From NCBI GenBank assembly GCA_030832095.1, contig JAURJT010000029.1:28739-92738 (forward strand): a DNA stretch of 64,000 nucleotides. Direction: 5' to 3'. The notes beneath the pieces were generated by a model that saw nothing but the letters and a program-made list of their open reading frames with translations, did not search any database and was not told where the DNA came from. Below, piece by piece: positions 17,523-26,206 of the stretch (its first letter is position 1; each line of letters begins with the position of its first letter). Position numbers and translations under genes: made by a program. This DNA is from Gammaproteobacteria bacterium. Lineage in GTDB: Bacteria > Pseudomonadota > Gammaproteobacteria > Burkholderiales > Burkholderiaceae_B.

Positions 17523-18311
17523 ATGCATACTTCTACCAAGATCGCGCTCGTCACCGGTGCTGCAAAGCGCTTAGGGCGCTCAATCGCTCTACATTTAGCG
17601 CAAGACGGCTGGGATATCGGTGTGCACTATGGCCAATCAGCCGCTGAGGCGCAAGAGACTGTGCTGGCAGTGCAGGGTTTAGGACGACGTGCTGTTGCAC
17701 TACAGGCAGACTTTGTTCAACAAACCCAAGTCGATTCACTAGTGAGCCGGTGCACAACTGCGCTTGGTCTACCCGATTGCATCATTAATAGTGCCTCGTT
17801 GTTTGCCTTTGACAATGCAGAAGATTTTAGTCCCGCGCAATTTGAAACTCACATGCAGATCAACGCGATCGCACCGATTGCACTGAGCCGCGATCTGTAT
17901 CGTGCACGCTTGCACGCGAAAGAAGTCTCTGCGCGAGTGTTTGCACATCCTTCGGTGATCATTAATTTACTGGATCAAAAACTCGCTAATCCAAATCCAG
18001 ATTTTTTGTCCTACACCTTGTCAAAGTCAGCGCTATATCAAGCGACCACCTTGCTTGCACAAGCGTATGCGCCCGAACTCAGAGTGGTTGGGCTCGCGCC
18101 GGGGCTGACCTTAATCTCTGGGGATCAAACTCAAGAGGGTTTTGAACGCGCACATCAACAAACACCTTTGGGTAAATCTTCTACGCCCGAAGATATCGCC
18201 AATGCTGTGGTGTACTTAGTGTCGGCGCATGCCATCACAGGCACTACACTCTTTGTCGACGGCGGGCAGCATCTAAACCCTTCAAAGCGGGACGTCATGT
18301 TTCTGACTTGA
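17523..18311 (+). CDS. folM: Short-chain dehydrogenase, probable dihydromonapterin/pteridine reductase
   Basis: This SDR of about 262 residues has ALVTGAAKRLGRSIALHLA at the N-terminus; the TGAAKRLG form of the nucleotide loop, with Arg, is typical of NADPH-using pteridine reductases. The active site YTLSKSALY lies near residue 170 and GLAPGLTL near 205. The ATG at 17523 with AGAGG upstream is preferred to an in-frame codon 72 bases earlier that overlaps the Sel1 gene. It is followed 46 bp later by folB, a common pairing in Burkholderiales, which supports a role in tetrahydromonapterin or folate supply. The FolM name is by family and context. Confidence 0.8.
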   Translation: MHTSTKIALVTGAAKRLGRSIALHLAQDGWDIGVHYGQSAAEAQETVLAVQGLGRRAVALQADFVQQTQVDSLVSRCTTALGLPDCIINSASLFAFDNAEDFSPAQFETHMQINAIAPIALSRDLYRARLHAKEVSARVFAHPSVIINLLDQKLANPNPDFLSYTLSKSALYQATTLLAQAYAPELRVVGLAPGLTLISGDQTQEGFERAHQQTPLGKSSTPEDIANAVVYLVSAHAITGTTLFVDGGQHLNPSKRDVMFLT

Positions 18312-18357
18312 TTTGCCTTTTCGATTTTTCACTTTCAAAAACGTTTTCGGTACTCTA

Positions 18358-18753
18358 ATGACTCTTGCCCTTCTTCAGCACCCTGACCTCTCGAATTGCC
18401 GTCGTTTGTTTCTCAAAGATTTTGAGATCAACATGAATATCGGTGTCCACGAGTTTGAAAAAAAGGGCGAGCAACGCGTCATCGTCAATGTGGATCTTTA
18501 TGTACCCCTCAGCGACAACACACCAAGCCGAGACGACTTGGCCGAGGTGGTTGACTACGACTTCATGCGCCAAACGATTGCCGATATCATCGCGCCTGGC
18601 CATATTCAGCTGCAAGAGACGCTCTGTGACGAGATCATGAAACGTATGCTGGCGCACCCCTTGGTGCGTGCGGCGCGTGTATCGACCGCTAAACCTGACG
18701 TCTACGCTGACTGTGCCGCCGTAGGAGTTGAGTCATTTCAGATAAAAAAATAA
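18358..18753 (+). CDS. folB: Dihydroneopterin aldolase
   Basis: The 131-residue FolB-type tunnel-fold enzyme has RLFLKDFEINMNIGVHEFEKKGEQRVIVNVDLYV at the N-terminus and DDLAEVVDYDFMRQTI in the middle, the conserved blocks of dihydroneopterin aldolase. It cleaves 7,8-dihydroneopterin to 6-hydroxymethyl-7,8-dihydropterin and glycolaldehyde in folate synthesis. The ATG at 18358 gives the usual length; an in-frame TTG at 18313 would add 15 unlikely residues. The folP gene for the later pathway step is at 32-33 kb on the other strand. Confidence 0.9.
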   Translation: MTLALLQHPDLSNCRRLFLKDFEINMNIGVHEFEKKGEQRVIVNVDLYVPLSDNTPSRDDLAEVVDYDFMRQTIADIIAPGHIQLQETLCDEIMKRMLAHPLVRAARVSTAKPDVYADCAAVGVESFQIKK

Positions 18754-18878
18754 ACATAAATATCAATAATTTATGGTTATCCAACTTAGTACAACTAGGC
18801 GACTTTATCCAGTACATCTAAATCAAAAATCGAAACAATACTTGGCATTGAATTTTTACCCTAGGCATCACTTAGAGG

Positions 18879-19886
18879 TCAGAACCCTTTGGCATGCATT
18901 TGTTTTGACACCTGGGAATCTGGCAAAAACGGCCGAGCAGCGTTGATCACGTTTATCGGCGAGCCGGCCAAAAAAGCTAATAAATTTTTAAGTGAGGTGT
19001 GGAAAAACTCCTCCATATTCTCTTTGGTCACAAAACCAATATGAGGCGTTGCCAACACATTAGGCAAGCTTCGGTAAGGATGATCAACGGGTAAGGGTTC
19101 GACCTCAAACACATCCAAGCCGGCGCCACCAATTCGCCTCTGTATAAGCGCTTCGAGCAGTGCGCCTTCAGCGACGATTTGTGGGCGCGAGGTATTAATT
19201 AAAAAGGCGTCTTTTTTCATCAACGCTAAATCTGTGGCTGACACCAAGCCCAGTGTGGCATCACTCAGTGGCATATGAATCGTGATCACATCAGATTGGC
19301 GAAATAGCGCCTCTTTGGTGACTGACTCAACTTGATAAACGCCTGCGCGCTCGGGCGTCATGTTGCGACTCCAGGCCACAACCTTCATCCCAAACAACTG
19401 ACCAATTTGCGCAACAGGGATCCCCATGTTACCCAAGCCAACAATCCCTAAGGTTTTACCCGCTAAGCCACGACCTAAGCTCACTTGCCAACCACCGGCG
19501 CGCAATGAGGCACTCTCTTGCGGAATCGAGCGAAACAATCCAAGAATTAATGCCCAGGTCACTTCAACCGTCGTTTGATGTTGCGCCTCAGTGGTACTGA
19601 CAACAATGCCCAGCTCATCGGCAGCACGCAAATCAATCGAACGTGCATTACGCATACCCGTGGCTAGCAACAACTTTAATTTAGGCAAACGAGAGAGCAC
19701 TTCGCGTGGAAACTCAGTACGCTCACGAATTCGCATCACCACATCAAACTCAGCCAAGCGGTCAACTAACTCATTTTGTTCATGCACGTGATCACGAAAG
19801 CTAACGACCGCCAAACCAGGCACCACACCCCAATCGACAATCGTCTGCCCAATCCCTAAGTAATCATCCAAAATCGCTAAACGCAT
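18879..19886 (-). CDS. D-2-hydroxyacid dehydrogenase family protein
   Basis: The 335-residue NAD-dependent D-2-hydroxyacid dehydrogenase has the nucleotide motif GIVGLGNMGIPVAQIG near residues 148-163. The catalytic Arg is in INTSRPQIV, an acidic residue lies in GLDVFEVEPLP and the catalytic His in ATPHIGFVT. This resembles the phosphoglycerate- and glycerate-dehydrogenase branch, but at 335 residues it lacks ACT domains, so a catabolic 2-oxoacid/2-hydroxyacid role is likely. The ATG at 19886 has AAAGG six bases before it. It lies directly after two 3-hydroxyisobutyrate-dehydrogenase-family genes on the same strand, suggesting a hydroxyacid-oxidation unit. Confidence 0.88.
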   Translation of the reverse strand: MRLAILDDYLGIGQTIVDWGVVPGLAVVSFRDHVHEQNELVDRLAEFDVVMRIRERTEFPREVLSRLPKLKLLLATGMRNARSIDLRAADELGIVVSTTEAQHQTTVEVTWALILGLFRSIPQESASLRAGGWQVSLGRGLAGKTLGIVGLGNMGIPVAQIGQLFGMKVVAWSRNMTPERAGVYQVESVTKEALFRQSDVITIHMPLSDATLGLVSATDLALMKKDAFLINTSRPQIVAEGALLEALIQRRIGGAGLDVFEVEPLPVDHPYRSLPNVLATPHIGFVTKENMEEFFHTSLKNLLAFLAGSPINVINAARPFLPDSQVSKQMHAKGF

Positions 19887-19997
19887 TTTCAACCTTTCAT
19901 TTTTTTGCCAGTCGGCGCTCTCTGAGCCAAGCCATCGCTGAGCGAACGATGCCTGTGTACATCAAACACAGACATGCGTCGCCCCAACTCAACCCGC

Positions 19998-20888
19998 TTA
20001 GAGCCCAGCGGCCTCGCGAATCCCTTTTGTGATGCCAGTCATATCAGCGCCTGGAGTCTCTTTGACGGCCTTTGCCCATAGCGCCGCATTCGCTTCACAC
20101 AACACAGTTTTAACCCCGGTCGACTCGATCAGTGACATCGCAATCCCAACGTCTTTGTTCATCAATTGCATCGCAAAGCCAAAGTTCCAACTCTTGGGTA
20201 ACACGGCACGAGGCCAAGCCTGTGCAGTCATAAAACTGCCGCCACTCGACGCATCAATCACCTGATGCATGATCGCAGGATCCAACCCAAATTTTTCGCC
20301 CGCTGCAAAAATTTCAGACGTCGCGACTAAGATCGTTGCGCCTAATAAGTTGTTAAGCGCTTTGACAGCGTGACCTGAACCGACCGGGCCAACATGCACA
20401 ACTTTCGTCCCCATCCGGTTGAGCAAAGGCAAAGCACGTGCAAAGTCTGCGGCCTCACCTCCGGCCATAATGGCAAGCTTGCCCGATTCGGCACCGCCGA
20501 TCCCACCCGATACGGGTGCATCAATAAAGGTGATGCCATGCTGTTTTGCGAGCTTGGCGTTCTCGATGGTGTTCGCTGGCGTCGACGAACTCATATCGAT
20601 CACCAGTGCGCCAGACTTTAAAGTCTTCAGTAATTCAGTGCGCAACACCTTGTCGACAATCGGGCTATCAGGCAACATTAAAATCACAACTTGGGCATCG
20701 GCCATCGCGCTGATACTAGCCACCGCCTTGCCGCCGGCCGAAGCTGCAGCCTGTTCGCGACGCGCAACATCCAGATCGAAGACCTGAACGTCCGCAAAGC
20801 CTTTCAAATGGGCAACCATGCGGCTGCCCATCGCACCCAACCCTACAAAGCCAACTTTCTGTCCTGCACCATTATTGTTTTGACTCAT
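19998..20888 (-). CDS. NAD(P)-dependent beta-hydroxyacid dehydrogenase (HIBADH family)
   Basis: The 296-residue enzyme is of the 3-hydroxyisobutyrate / 2-hydroxy-3-oxopropionate / 2-(hydroxymethyl)glutarate dehydrogenase family. It has VGFVGLGAMGSRMVAHL near the start, the substrate loop FIDAPVSGGIGGAESG and the catalytic Lys in GSGHAVKALNNLL. The ATG at 20888 is preferred because GAGGAG sits six bases before it; a second ATG two codons upstream is too close to that site. It lies 27 bp downstream of a close homologue, suggesting duplication and divergence. The substrate cannot be told, but family members reduce formyl-carboxylates such as tartronate semialdehyde or 2-formylglutarate. Confidence 0.87.
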   Translation of the reverse strand: MSQNNNGAGQKVGFVGLGAMGSRMVAHLKGFADVQVFDLDVARREQAAASAGGKAVASISAMADAQVVILMLPDSPIVDKVLRTELLKTLKSGALVIDMSSSTPANTIENAKLAKQHGITFIDAPVSGGIGGAESGKLAIMAGGEAADFARALPLLNRMGTKVVHVGPVGSGHAVKALNNLLGATILVATSEIFAAGEKFGLDPAIMHQVIDASSGGSFMTAQAWPRAVLPKSWNFGFAMQLMNKDVGIAMSLIESTGVKTVLCEANAALWAKAVKETPGADMTGITKGIREAAGL

Positions 20889-20915
20889 GCTCATCTCCTC
20901 ATATCTTTAGTTAAA

Positions 20916-21806
20916 TTATTTTTTGCCTAAGGTTTCATAGATACTGCCATAATCTAGTTTGCCGTGGCCCAATTTGCTGTGCATATCGTACAAGTTACGG
21001 GCCAAACCACCGAGGGGCACGCTACATTTGGTTGCCAACGAGTTTTCAACCGCAAGGCCCAAGTCTTTCAGCATCAAATCGACACCAAAACCGCCAGCGT
21101 AACCGTTCGAAGCGGCCGATTCTGGCATCACGCCTGGGCATGGGTTACATGAATTTAACACCCAGTTGTTGCCCGAACTCTTTGACATAATTTCAGACAG
21201 CACGGCTGGGTCAAGCCCATTGGCGACGCCCAAGCGCAGGGCTTCTGCAGTACCGATCATGGTGATGCCGAGCAACATATTGTTGCAAACCTTAACGGTT
21301 TGCCCGCTACCATGGGCGCCAGCGTGATACAGAGCTTTACCCATCTTTTGGAGGTACGGTTGCGCAGCCGCAAAGCCCTGCTCAGTGCCACCGACCATAA
21401 AGGTCAGGGTACCGGCCTTAGCACCGAAAGGGCCACCCGACACAGGCGCATCAATCATCTCTATGCCTTTTGCCGCAGCGGCCACACCAAGCTCTTTAGC
21501 CACTTGTGGTGCAATCGTTGAGGAGTCGATCAGCAGGGTACCTTTTTGCACAAGCGCCAAGACGCCTTGTTCACCCAGATATACGCTTTGCACGTGCTGG
21601 CTCGCGGGCAACATACTGACCACGACTTTGGCGCCTTTGACAGCCTGTGCCAAGTCGATCCCTTTTACACCACCGGCAGCCACCAGGCTATCAACGTTAG
21701 CCTGCGCCAAGTCAAAACCAATGACTGAAAAGCCGCCACGTAGCAGATTAAGTGCCATGGGCATGCCCATGTTGCCTAGACCAATAAATACAACTTCTGG
21801 TGTCAT
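20916..21806 (-). CDS. NAD(P)-dependent beta-hydroxyacid dehydrogenase (HIBADH family)
   Basis: The 296-residue protein is homologous to its downstream neighbour. It has VVFIGLGNMGMPMALNLL at the N-terminus, MIDAPVSGGPFGAKAG, and the catalytic Lys in GSGQTVKVCNNMLLG. The C-terminal DLMLKDLGLAVE block is close to MmsB-type 3-hydroxyisobutyrate dehydrogenase (valine catabolism), which oxidises 3-hydroxyisobutyrate to methylmalonate semialdehyde. The ATG at 21806 is chosen because GGAGAACCTC immediately precedes it; an upstream in-frame start would add 23 residues unlike the family. No other valine-catabolism gene is adjacent, so mmsB is only a possibility. Confidence 0.87.
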   Translation of the reverse strand: MTPEVVFIGLGNMGMPMALNLLRGGFSVIGFDLAQANVDSLVAAGGVKGIDLAQAVKGAKVVVSMLPASQHVQSVYLGEQGVLALVQKGTLLIDSSTIAPQVAKELGVAAAAKGIEMIDAPVSGGPFGAKAGTLTFMVGGTEQGFAAAQPYLQKMGKALYHAGAHGSGQTVKVCNNMLLGITMIGTAEALRLGVANGLDPAVLSEIMSKSSGNNWVLNSCNPCPGVMPESAASNGYAGGFGVDLMLKDLGLAVENSLATKCSVPLGGLARNLYDMHSKLGHGKLDYGSIYETLGKK

Positions 21807-21903
21807 GAGGTTCTCCGAGAGGGGTGATGGGTTAGCGTGGTACCACGAGGCGCCCTGAGCAACCGGTAACGCCACGTCTTGCGCTCGTAACTCATTATCA
21901 CAT

Positions 21904-22013
21904 CACTCGAAAAAAAATCGCTTGGGAAAAACAAAAAAAACGATTTCAAGCAAAAATTTGCTCGGCCAAAGCAATCGGATCGTCTCAAGCAAAAAATCGC
22001 TCGCCAAAAGCAA
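21904..22013. repeat. Degenerate A-rich direct repeats next to tRNA-Pro
   Basis: Two clear units, at 21942-21974 and 21981-22013, share the pattern TCTCAAGCAAAAA then TCGCTCGCCAAA then AGCAA and are offset by 39 bases. A more decayed unit, ATCGCTTGGGAAAAAC, precedes them from about 21904. They lie in the gap between a dehydrogenase promoter region and the tRNA-Pro terminator. Confidence 0.6.
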
Positions 22014-22045
22014 AAGGCTAGTTTCAATTAAGAAACTAGCCTTTT
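22012..22045 (-). terminator. Rho-independent terminator of tRNA-Pro
   Basis: A perfect 14-bp stem (22012-22025 with 22032-22045, core AGGCTAGTTTC) has a 6-base loop. It lies 8 bp past the tRNA 3' end, and the arm outer ends are A/T-only, so the transcript ends in a U-rich tract. Confidence 0.85.
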
Positions 22046-22053
22046 GAGATTAC

Positions 22054-22130
22054 TGGTCGGGGCGGTGGGATTCGAACTCACGACCCTCTGCTCCCAAAGC
22101 AGATGCGCTACCAGGCTGCGCTACGCCCCG
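22054..22130 (-). tRNA. tRNA-Pro (anticodon TGG)
   Basis: Read on the minus strand, the acceptor stem is CGGGGCG/CGCCCCG with discriminator A and an encoded CCA (22054-22056). The anticodon stem TCTGC/GCAGA encloses loop TTTGGGA with anticodon TGG. The T arm has the expected GTTCGAATC loop. Confidence 0.97.
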
Positions 22131-22140
22131 AAAGATGAGC

Positions 22141-22169
22141 AGTGTAACAGAATAATGCTAGACGTCCAA
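22141..22169 (-). promoter_or_regulatory. Sigma70-type promoter of tRNA-Pro
   Basis: On the minus strand, TTGGAC (22164-22169) and TACACT (22141-22146) are spaced by 17 bases, and the -10 ends 10 bases before the tRNA 5' end at 22130. Confidence 0.6.
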
Positions 22170-22225
22170 TTCTGTGCACTGAGGTGTTGATTGCGAGTAA
22201 AGACCCTGCTAATCAGCCGTCAAAC

Positions 22226-23008
22226 TCAACCAAAACGGCCCGTAATGTAGTCTTCGGTTTCTTTGCGCTTGGGTTTGACGAAAATCTTGTCAGTCTGGCC
22301 GAATTCCACCAACTCGCCCAAATACATAAACGCCGTAAAGTCGGAGACTCGAGCAGCCTGCTGCATGTTGTGGGTCACAATCGCCACGGTGTAATCGGAT
22401 TTCAACTCATGAAGCAATTCTTCGATTTTGCCAGTCGAAATCGGATCGAGTGCCGAAGTCGGTTCGTCAAACAAGATGACCGAAGGCTTGACCGCAACCG
22501 AACGAGCAATACAAAGTCTCTGCTGCTGACCACCAGAGAGGGATAGACCGCTTTGGTTCAACTTGTCTTTGGCTTCGCCCCACAAGGCTGCCTTGCTCAA
22601 GGCCCACTCAACACGCGCGTCCATTTCGCCTTTGCTTAAGTTTTCATACAGACGCACACCAAACGCTACGTTGTCATAAATTGACATCGGAAAAGGCGTC
22701 GGCTTTTGAAACACCATGCCGATTCGAGCGCGCAACATGTTGACATCCTGCTTTGGGTCTAATATGTTTTCACCATAAAAGTTGACTTGTCCCTCGGCGC
22801 GTTGGCCAGGATACAAGCTATACATACGATTTAAAGCGCGTAAGAGGGTCGATTTGCCGCAACCTGACGGGCCAATAAAGGCTGTTACCTTACCCTCGGC
22901 GATATCCAGATCAATATTTTTTAGACCTTGGAACTTGCCGTAGAAAAAGTTTAAACCACGCACCTCGAGTGCATTTTTCAAAGGCAATTCATTTGCTTGA
23001 TTATTCAT
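22226..23008 (-). CDS. pstB: Phosphate ABC transporter ATP-binding protein
   Basis: The 260-residue ABC ATPase has Walker [10 protein letters not shown] at residues 46-54, signature [16 protein letters not shown], Walker [14 protein letters not shown] and the switch His in IVTHNMQQA. The N-terminal [18 protein letters not shown] and the phrase [13 protein letters not shown] are typical of PstB. It energises the PstCA inner-membrane channel for high-affinity phosphate uptake. The ATG at 23008 is preferred over a TTG four codons upstream. It is last of pstS-pstC-pstA-pstB; no phoU follows within this window, which is unusual for the operon. Confidence 0.96.
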   Translation of the reverse strand: MNNQANELPLKNALEVRGLNFFYGKFQGLKNIDLDIAEGKVTAFIGPSGCGKSTLLRALNRMYSLYPGQRAEGQVNFYGENILDPKQDVNMLRARIGMVFQKPTPFPMSIYDNVAFGVRLYENLSKGEMDARVEWALSKAALWGEAKDKLNQSGLSLSGGQQQRLCIARSVAVKPSVILFDEPTSALDPISTGKIEELLHELKSDYTVAIVTHNMQQAARVSDFTAFMYLGELVEFGQTDKIFVKPKRKETEDYITGRFG

Positions 23009-23024
23009 AGCGATATCCAAGAAG

Positions 23025-23873
23025 TTAACCAGCGTTGCGTTCGCGGAACCAGACGCGCGCGATAATATTTAGCACCAATACGGACAACGTAATCAGCAGA
23101 GCACCCGCCCAGGCGAGACTCACCCAGTTGTCATAGGGGCTCATTGCAAACTGGAAGATCACCACAGGCAAGTTCGCCATCGGTGCATTCATGTTGGTCG
23201 AGAAAAACTGGTTATTCAAAGCCGTAAATAGCAGTGGAGCCGTCTCACCGCTGATCCGCGCAAGCGCAAGCAAAAGGCCTGTCATGACGCCTGAACGCGC
23301 CGCACGCAGCGTCACATAATTCGTGACCTTCCAATGAGGAGCGCCAAGAGCGAAAGCAGCCTCACGTAAGCTACCGGGTACAAGACGCAACATATTTTCT
23401 GTGGTTTTGAGCACCACTGGGATGGCGATCAAAGCAAGTGCAAACGAACCGGCCCAGCCCGAAAAGTGTTTAACCTGCGCCACCAGCACTGCGTAGACAA
23501 ACAATCCCAGAACGATGGACGGCGCGGACAACATGATATCAACCACAAAGCGCGTCACCGAGGCCAGTTTATTGTCGTCACCAAACTCAGCCAAATAAAC
23601 ACCAGCCAGAATGCCGATAGGTGTACTGATCAACACGCTGACACCCACCATCATCAAACTACCGACGATCGCATTGGCCAACCCACCACCAGGTGTGCCA
23701 GGCGCGGGAGTCGACTCAGTGAAGATCGCTAGACTCAAGCCAGCAAAACCATTCTTAAAAAGAATGAATAAAATCCACAGTAAAACAAAGAGGCCTAAAA
23801 CCATCGCAAAAAGGGAGGCAAACAGACCAAGCTTATTGACGAACTTACGGCGTCGGTACAGGTTGTTATTCAT
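23025..23873 (-). CDS. pstA: Phosphate ABC transporter permease PstA
   Basis: The 282-residue inner-membrane permease has six hydrophobic segments and the permease (EAA-like) loop [27 protein letters not shown] near residues 170-196. Together with PstC it forms the phosphate channel. Its ATG overlaps the pstC stop codon by one base (TAATG), so the two are translationally coupled. Length is normal for PstA (about 280-300). Confidence 0.95.
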   Translation of the reverse strand: MNNNLYRRRKFVNKLGLFASLFAMVLGLFVLLWILFILFKNGFAGLSLAIFTESTPAPGTPGGGLANAIVGSLMMVGVSVLISTPIGILAGVYLAEFGDDNKLASVTRFVVDIMLSAPSIVLGLFVYAVLVAQVKHFSGWAGSFALALIAIPVVLKTTENMLRLVPGSLREAAFALGAPHWKVTNYVTLRAARSGVMTGLLLALARISGETAPLLFTALNNQFFSTNMNAPMANLPVVIFQFAMSPYDNWVSLAWAGALLITLSVLVLNIIARVWFRERNAG

Positions 23874-24859
23874 TAGGTCTTTGCCCCTTGAGCTCTTTCA
23901 GTACGCAAAATCATGATCTTTGCGATAGCGAGTACGACAAAGGTAATCACGAATAAGAGAAAACCGAGCGCAAACAATGTCGATAAGTGAAAATCATCGG
24001 CCTCACCAAATTCGTTGGCAAGCGTTGAAGCAATCGAGGTGCCAGGTGCAAACAAAGACTCGCTGATGCGTTGAGAGTTACCGATCACAAACGTGACCGC
24101 CATGGTTTCGCCCAGTGCGCGACCAAGACCCAACATGATGCCGCCGATCACGCCCTTTTGTGTGTAGGGCAAGACGATATAACGCACAACCTCCCAAGTC
24201 GTACAGCCCAAGCCATAGGCAGACTCGCGCAAAATCGGAGGCATAATTTCGAACACATCGCGCATCACTGCGGCGATAAACGGCAACACCATAAAAGCCA
24301 GAATAATGCCTGCAGCCAATAGACCAATACCATTCATGGCACCACCGAAAAAGGGGCCGATCAAAGGCATTTGACCAAGAGTAGACTGCAGGGCTGGCTG
24401 ACCATATTCGGCAAAAAGAGGCGCAAAAATAAACAGTCCGAACATGCCGTAAATAATAGAAGGCACAGCGGCAAGCAACTCAATCGCCGTACCTAGAGGG
24501 CGGCGCAACCAGAGCGGGCACATCTCCGTTAAAAATAGTGCGATACCGAAGGCCAAGGGGACTGCGATCAAGAGCGCAATCACAGAGCTAATCAGCGTGC
24601 CGTAGATCGCGATCGCGGCACCGAAGTCTTCGTTGATGATGTCCCACTCAACGGTCCAAATAAAGTCAATACCAAACTTTTTAAAAGCCGGCCAGGCGCT
24701 GATCATCAGTGAAACCAGGATAGCCGCCAGTGCGATTAACACTAGTATTGCAAACAACATCGTGACTTTGTGAAACAAGAAGTCCTGAATACGCTGCTTT
24801 TTGACCACCGCAACCATGCGCGGATCCATCATGCCACTCGTCGTTGGGGGCGTACCCAT
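23873..24859 (-). CDS. pstC: Phosphate ABC transporter permease PstC
   Basis: The 328-residue permease is the partner of PstA. It has a cytoplasmic N-terminus, six membrane segments, [17 protein letters not shown] in the middle and the coupling loop [23 protein letters not shown]. The conserved DFIWTVEWD region near residue 70 fits PstC. It lies 131 bp downstream of pstS, behind a strong hairpin that may set the level of membrane components below that of the receptor. Confidence 0.95.
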   Translation of the reverse strand: MGTPPTTSGMMDPRMVAVVKKQRIQDFLFHKVTMLFAILVLIALAAILVSLMISAWPAFKKFGIDFIWTVEWDIINEDFGAAIAIYGTLISSVIALLIAVPLAFGIALFLTEMCPLWLRRPLGTAIELLAAVPSIIYGMFGLFIFAPLFAEYGQPALQSTLGQMPLIGPFFGGAMNGIGLLAAGIILAFMVLPFIAAVMRDVFEIMPPILRESAYGLGCTTWEVVRYIVLPYTQKGVIGGIMLGLGRALGETMAVTFVIGNSQRISESLFAPGTSIASTLANEFGEADDFHLSTLFALGFLLFVITFVVLAIAKIMILRTERAQGAKT

Positions 24860-24880
24860 CTACTACTCCTTAGAACCGAA

Positions 24881-24905
24881 TGTCCAGACCCACTGGGTCT
24901 GGACA
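24881..24905. promoter_or_regulatory. Intercistronic hairpin between pstS and pstC
   Basis: A perfect 11-bp inverted repeat, TGTCCAGACCC/GGGTCTGGACA, has a 3-base loop and lies 21 bases upstream of the pstC start. No U-run follows, so it is more likely an mRNA-stabilising or processing element than a terminator. It would let pstS mRNA accumulate over the permease mRNA. Confidence 0.65.
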
Positions 24906-24990
24906 AACTGATTTGACACTCTACAAAACATCTCAATTTCGATCGTACTGAATACTTCGATTTAAAAACTAAGTTCTAAGATCTCAAAGC

Positions 24991-26016
24991 TTAGTGCTTG
25001 ATCTCTGACCAAACCTTGCTAGCAATCGCCTTGGTCAAGGCATCAGGCAGTGGCACATAGTCCAGGTCAAGCGCCAGTTGCTGACCGTCTTTGAAGGCCC
25101 AAGTAAAGAACTTGATCACGTCTTTAGAAGCCGCCTTGTCGGCAGGCTCTTTGTACATCAAGACAAACGAGGCACCAGTGATTGGCCAGGCTGAAGCACC
25201 CTTTTGCTCAACCAGCGAGATTCCCATACCTGGAACGCTGAACCAGTCTGCACCAGCCGCTGCCGCAGCGAAACTCTTTTCGTTTGGCGCCACGTACTGA
25301 CCATCTTTGTTCATCATTTGCAGGTAGGTAATGTTGTTTTTCTTGGCATACGCATACTCTACGTAACCAATAGAGCCTTTCACGCGGGTGACGTTCGCTG
25401 CAACACCTTCGTTACCCTTGCCACCGACTGAGCTGCCTGCAGGCCATTTCACGGCGGCACCCTTGCCAACCTTGCCTGCCCAAGGCTTGCTGACTTCGTT
25501 CAAATAGTCAGTAAAAATAAAGGTTGTGCCTGAGCCATCCGCACGGTGGACAACAGTAATTGACTGGTTGGGCAAAGTTTTACCCGGATTGAGTGCGGCA
25601 ATCTTAGGGTCATTCCAGTTTGTAATGGTGCCCATAAAAATATCACCCAATACTGGTCCCGTCAGTTTGAGTTCGGCTTGCTTAAAGCCGTCGATGTTGA
25701 CGATCGGTACAACACCACCCAGAATCACCGGAAACTGGACCATGCCATCTTTTTCGAGCTGAGGACCTGCAACGGGCGCATCCGACGCACCGAAGGTCAC
25801 AGTTTTAGCGCGAATCTGGCGCAAACCGCCCGATGAGCCGATCGACTGGTAATTCAAACCGACGTTCTCGTTTTTTTTGTAAACTTCTGCCCATTTGGCG
25901 AAAATTGGGTATGGAAACGTTGCGCCTGCGCCGGTGATATCTGCCGCTTGCGAAGCGAAGCTCAGCGCGCCGAGTGCGAGCGCCGCCGAGAGTTTGACGA
26001 GTGAGCGTTTGAGCAT
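24991..26016 (-). CDS. pstS: Periplasmic phosphate-binding protein
   Basis: The 341-residue receptor has a signal peptide ending FASQA (residue 24). The PstS hallmarks follow: ITGAGATFPYPIFAKW, YQSIGSSGGLRQI, FGASDAP and the phosphate-grip loop VHRADGSGTTFIFTDYL. It binds phosphate in the periplasm with high affinity and delivers it to PstCAB. A good Pho-box match lies about 80-98 bp before the ATG at 26016. Length is normal (about 345). Confidence 0.96.
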   Translation of the reverse strand: MLKRSLVKLSAALALGALSFASQAADITGAGATFPYPIFAKWAEVYKKNENVGLNYQSIGSSGGLRQIRAKTVTFGASDAPVAGPQLEKDGMVQFPVILGGVVPIVNIDGFKQAELKLTGPVLGDIFMGTITNWNDPKIAALNPGKTLPNQSITVVHRADGSGTTFIFTDYLNEVSKPWAGKVGKGAAVKWPAGSSVGGKGNEGVAANVTRVKGSIGYVEYAYAKKNNITYLQMMNKDGQYVAPNEKSFAAAAAGADWFSVPGMGISLVEQKGASAWPITGASFVLMYKEPADKAASKDVIKFFTWAFKDGQQLALDLDYVPLPDALTKAIASKVWSEIKH

Positions 26017-26096
26017 GTCTTAGCCTTTTAAAATTCAATTCATGACGAGATCTAGACCCTTATTTGGCTCTAGTGCAATCATGGTACAGACCGAAC

Positions 26097-26114
26097 GTGA
26101 CGACTTTATGACAG
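26097..26114 (-). promoter_or_regulatory. Pho box upstream of pstS
   Basis: On the minus strand, CTGTCATAAAGTCGTCAC matches the PhoB consensus (two CTGTCAT-like units in 11-bp register): unit one is perfect and unit two is TCGTCAC. A possible -10, TACCAT, begins 10 bases downstream, the spacing seen at PhoB-activated promoters. Confidence 0.7.
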
Positions 26115-26127
26115 TCACAAACAAAAA

Positions 26128-26145
26128 TGACCCCAACTGGGGTCA
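26128..26145 (-). terminator. Rho-independent terminator of ppk
   Basis: The stem TGACCCC/GGGGTCA with a 4-base loop is followed on the minus strand by TTTTTGTTTG. It lies 62 bases past the ppk stop and just before the pstS Pho box, insulating pstS from ppk. Confidence 0.75.
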
Positions 26146-26206
26146 CATGAAAAATTTATTAAACTATTGATTTATAGGTATTTTATTAAAATTCAATCAA
26201 ATGCCT

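Noticed and set aside
21803..22027. 74-codon Phe/Cys/Arg-rich minus-strand frame beside tRNA-Pro
   Set aside because: It is generated by the A-rich direct repeats and runs through the terminator; no family and no ribosome site.
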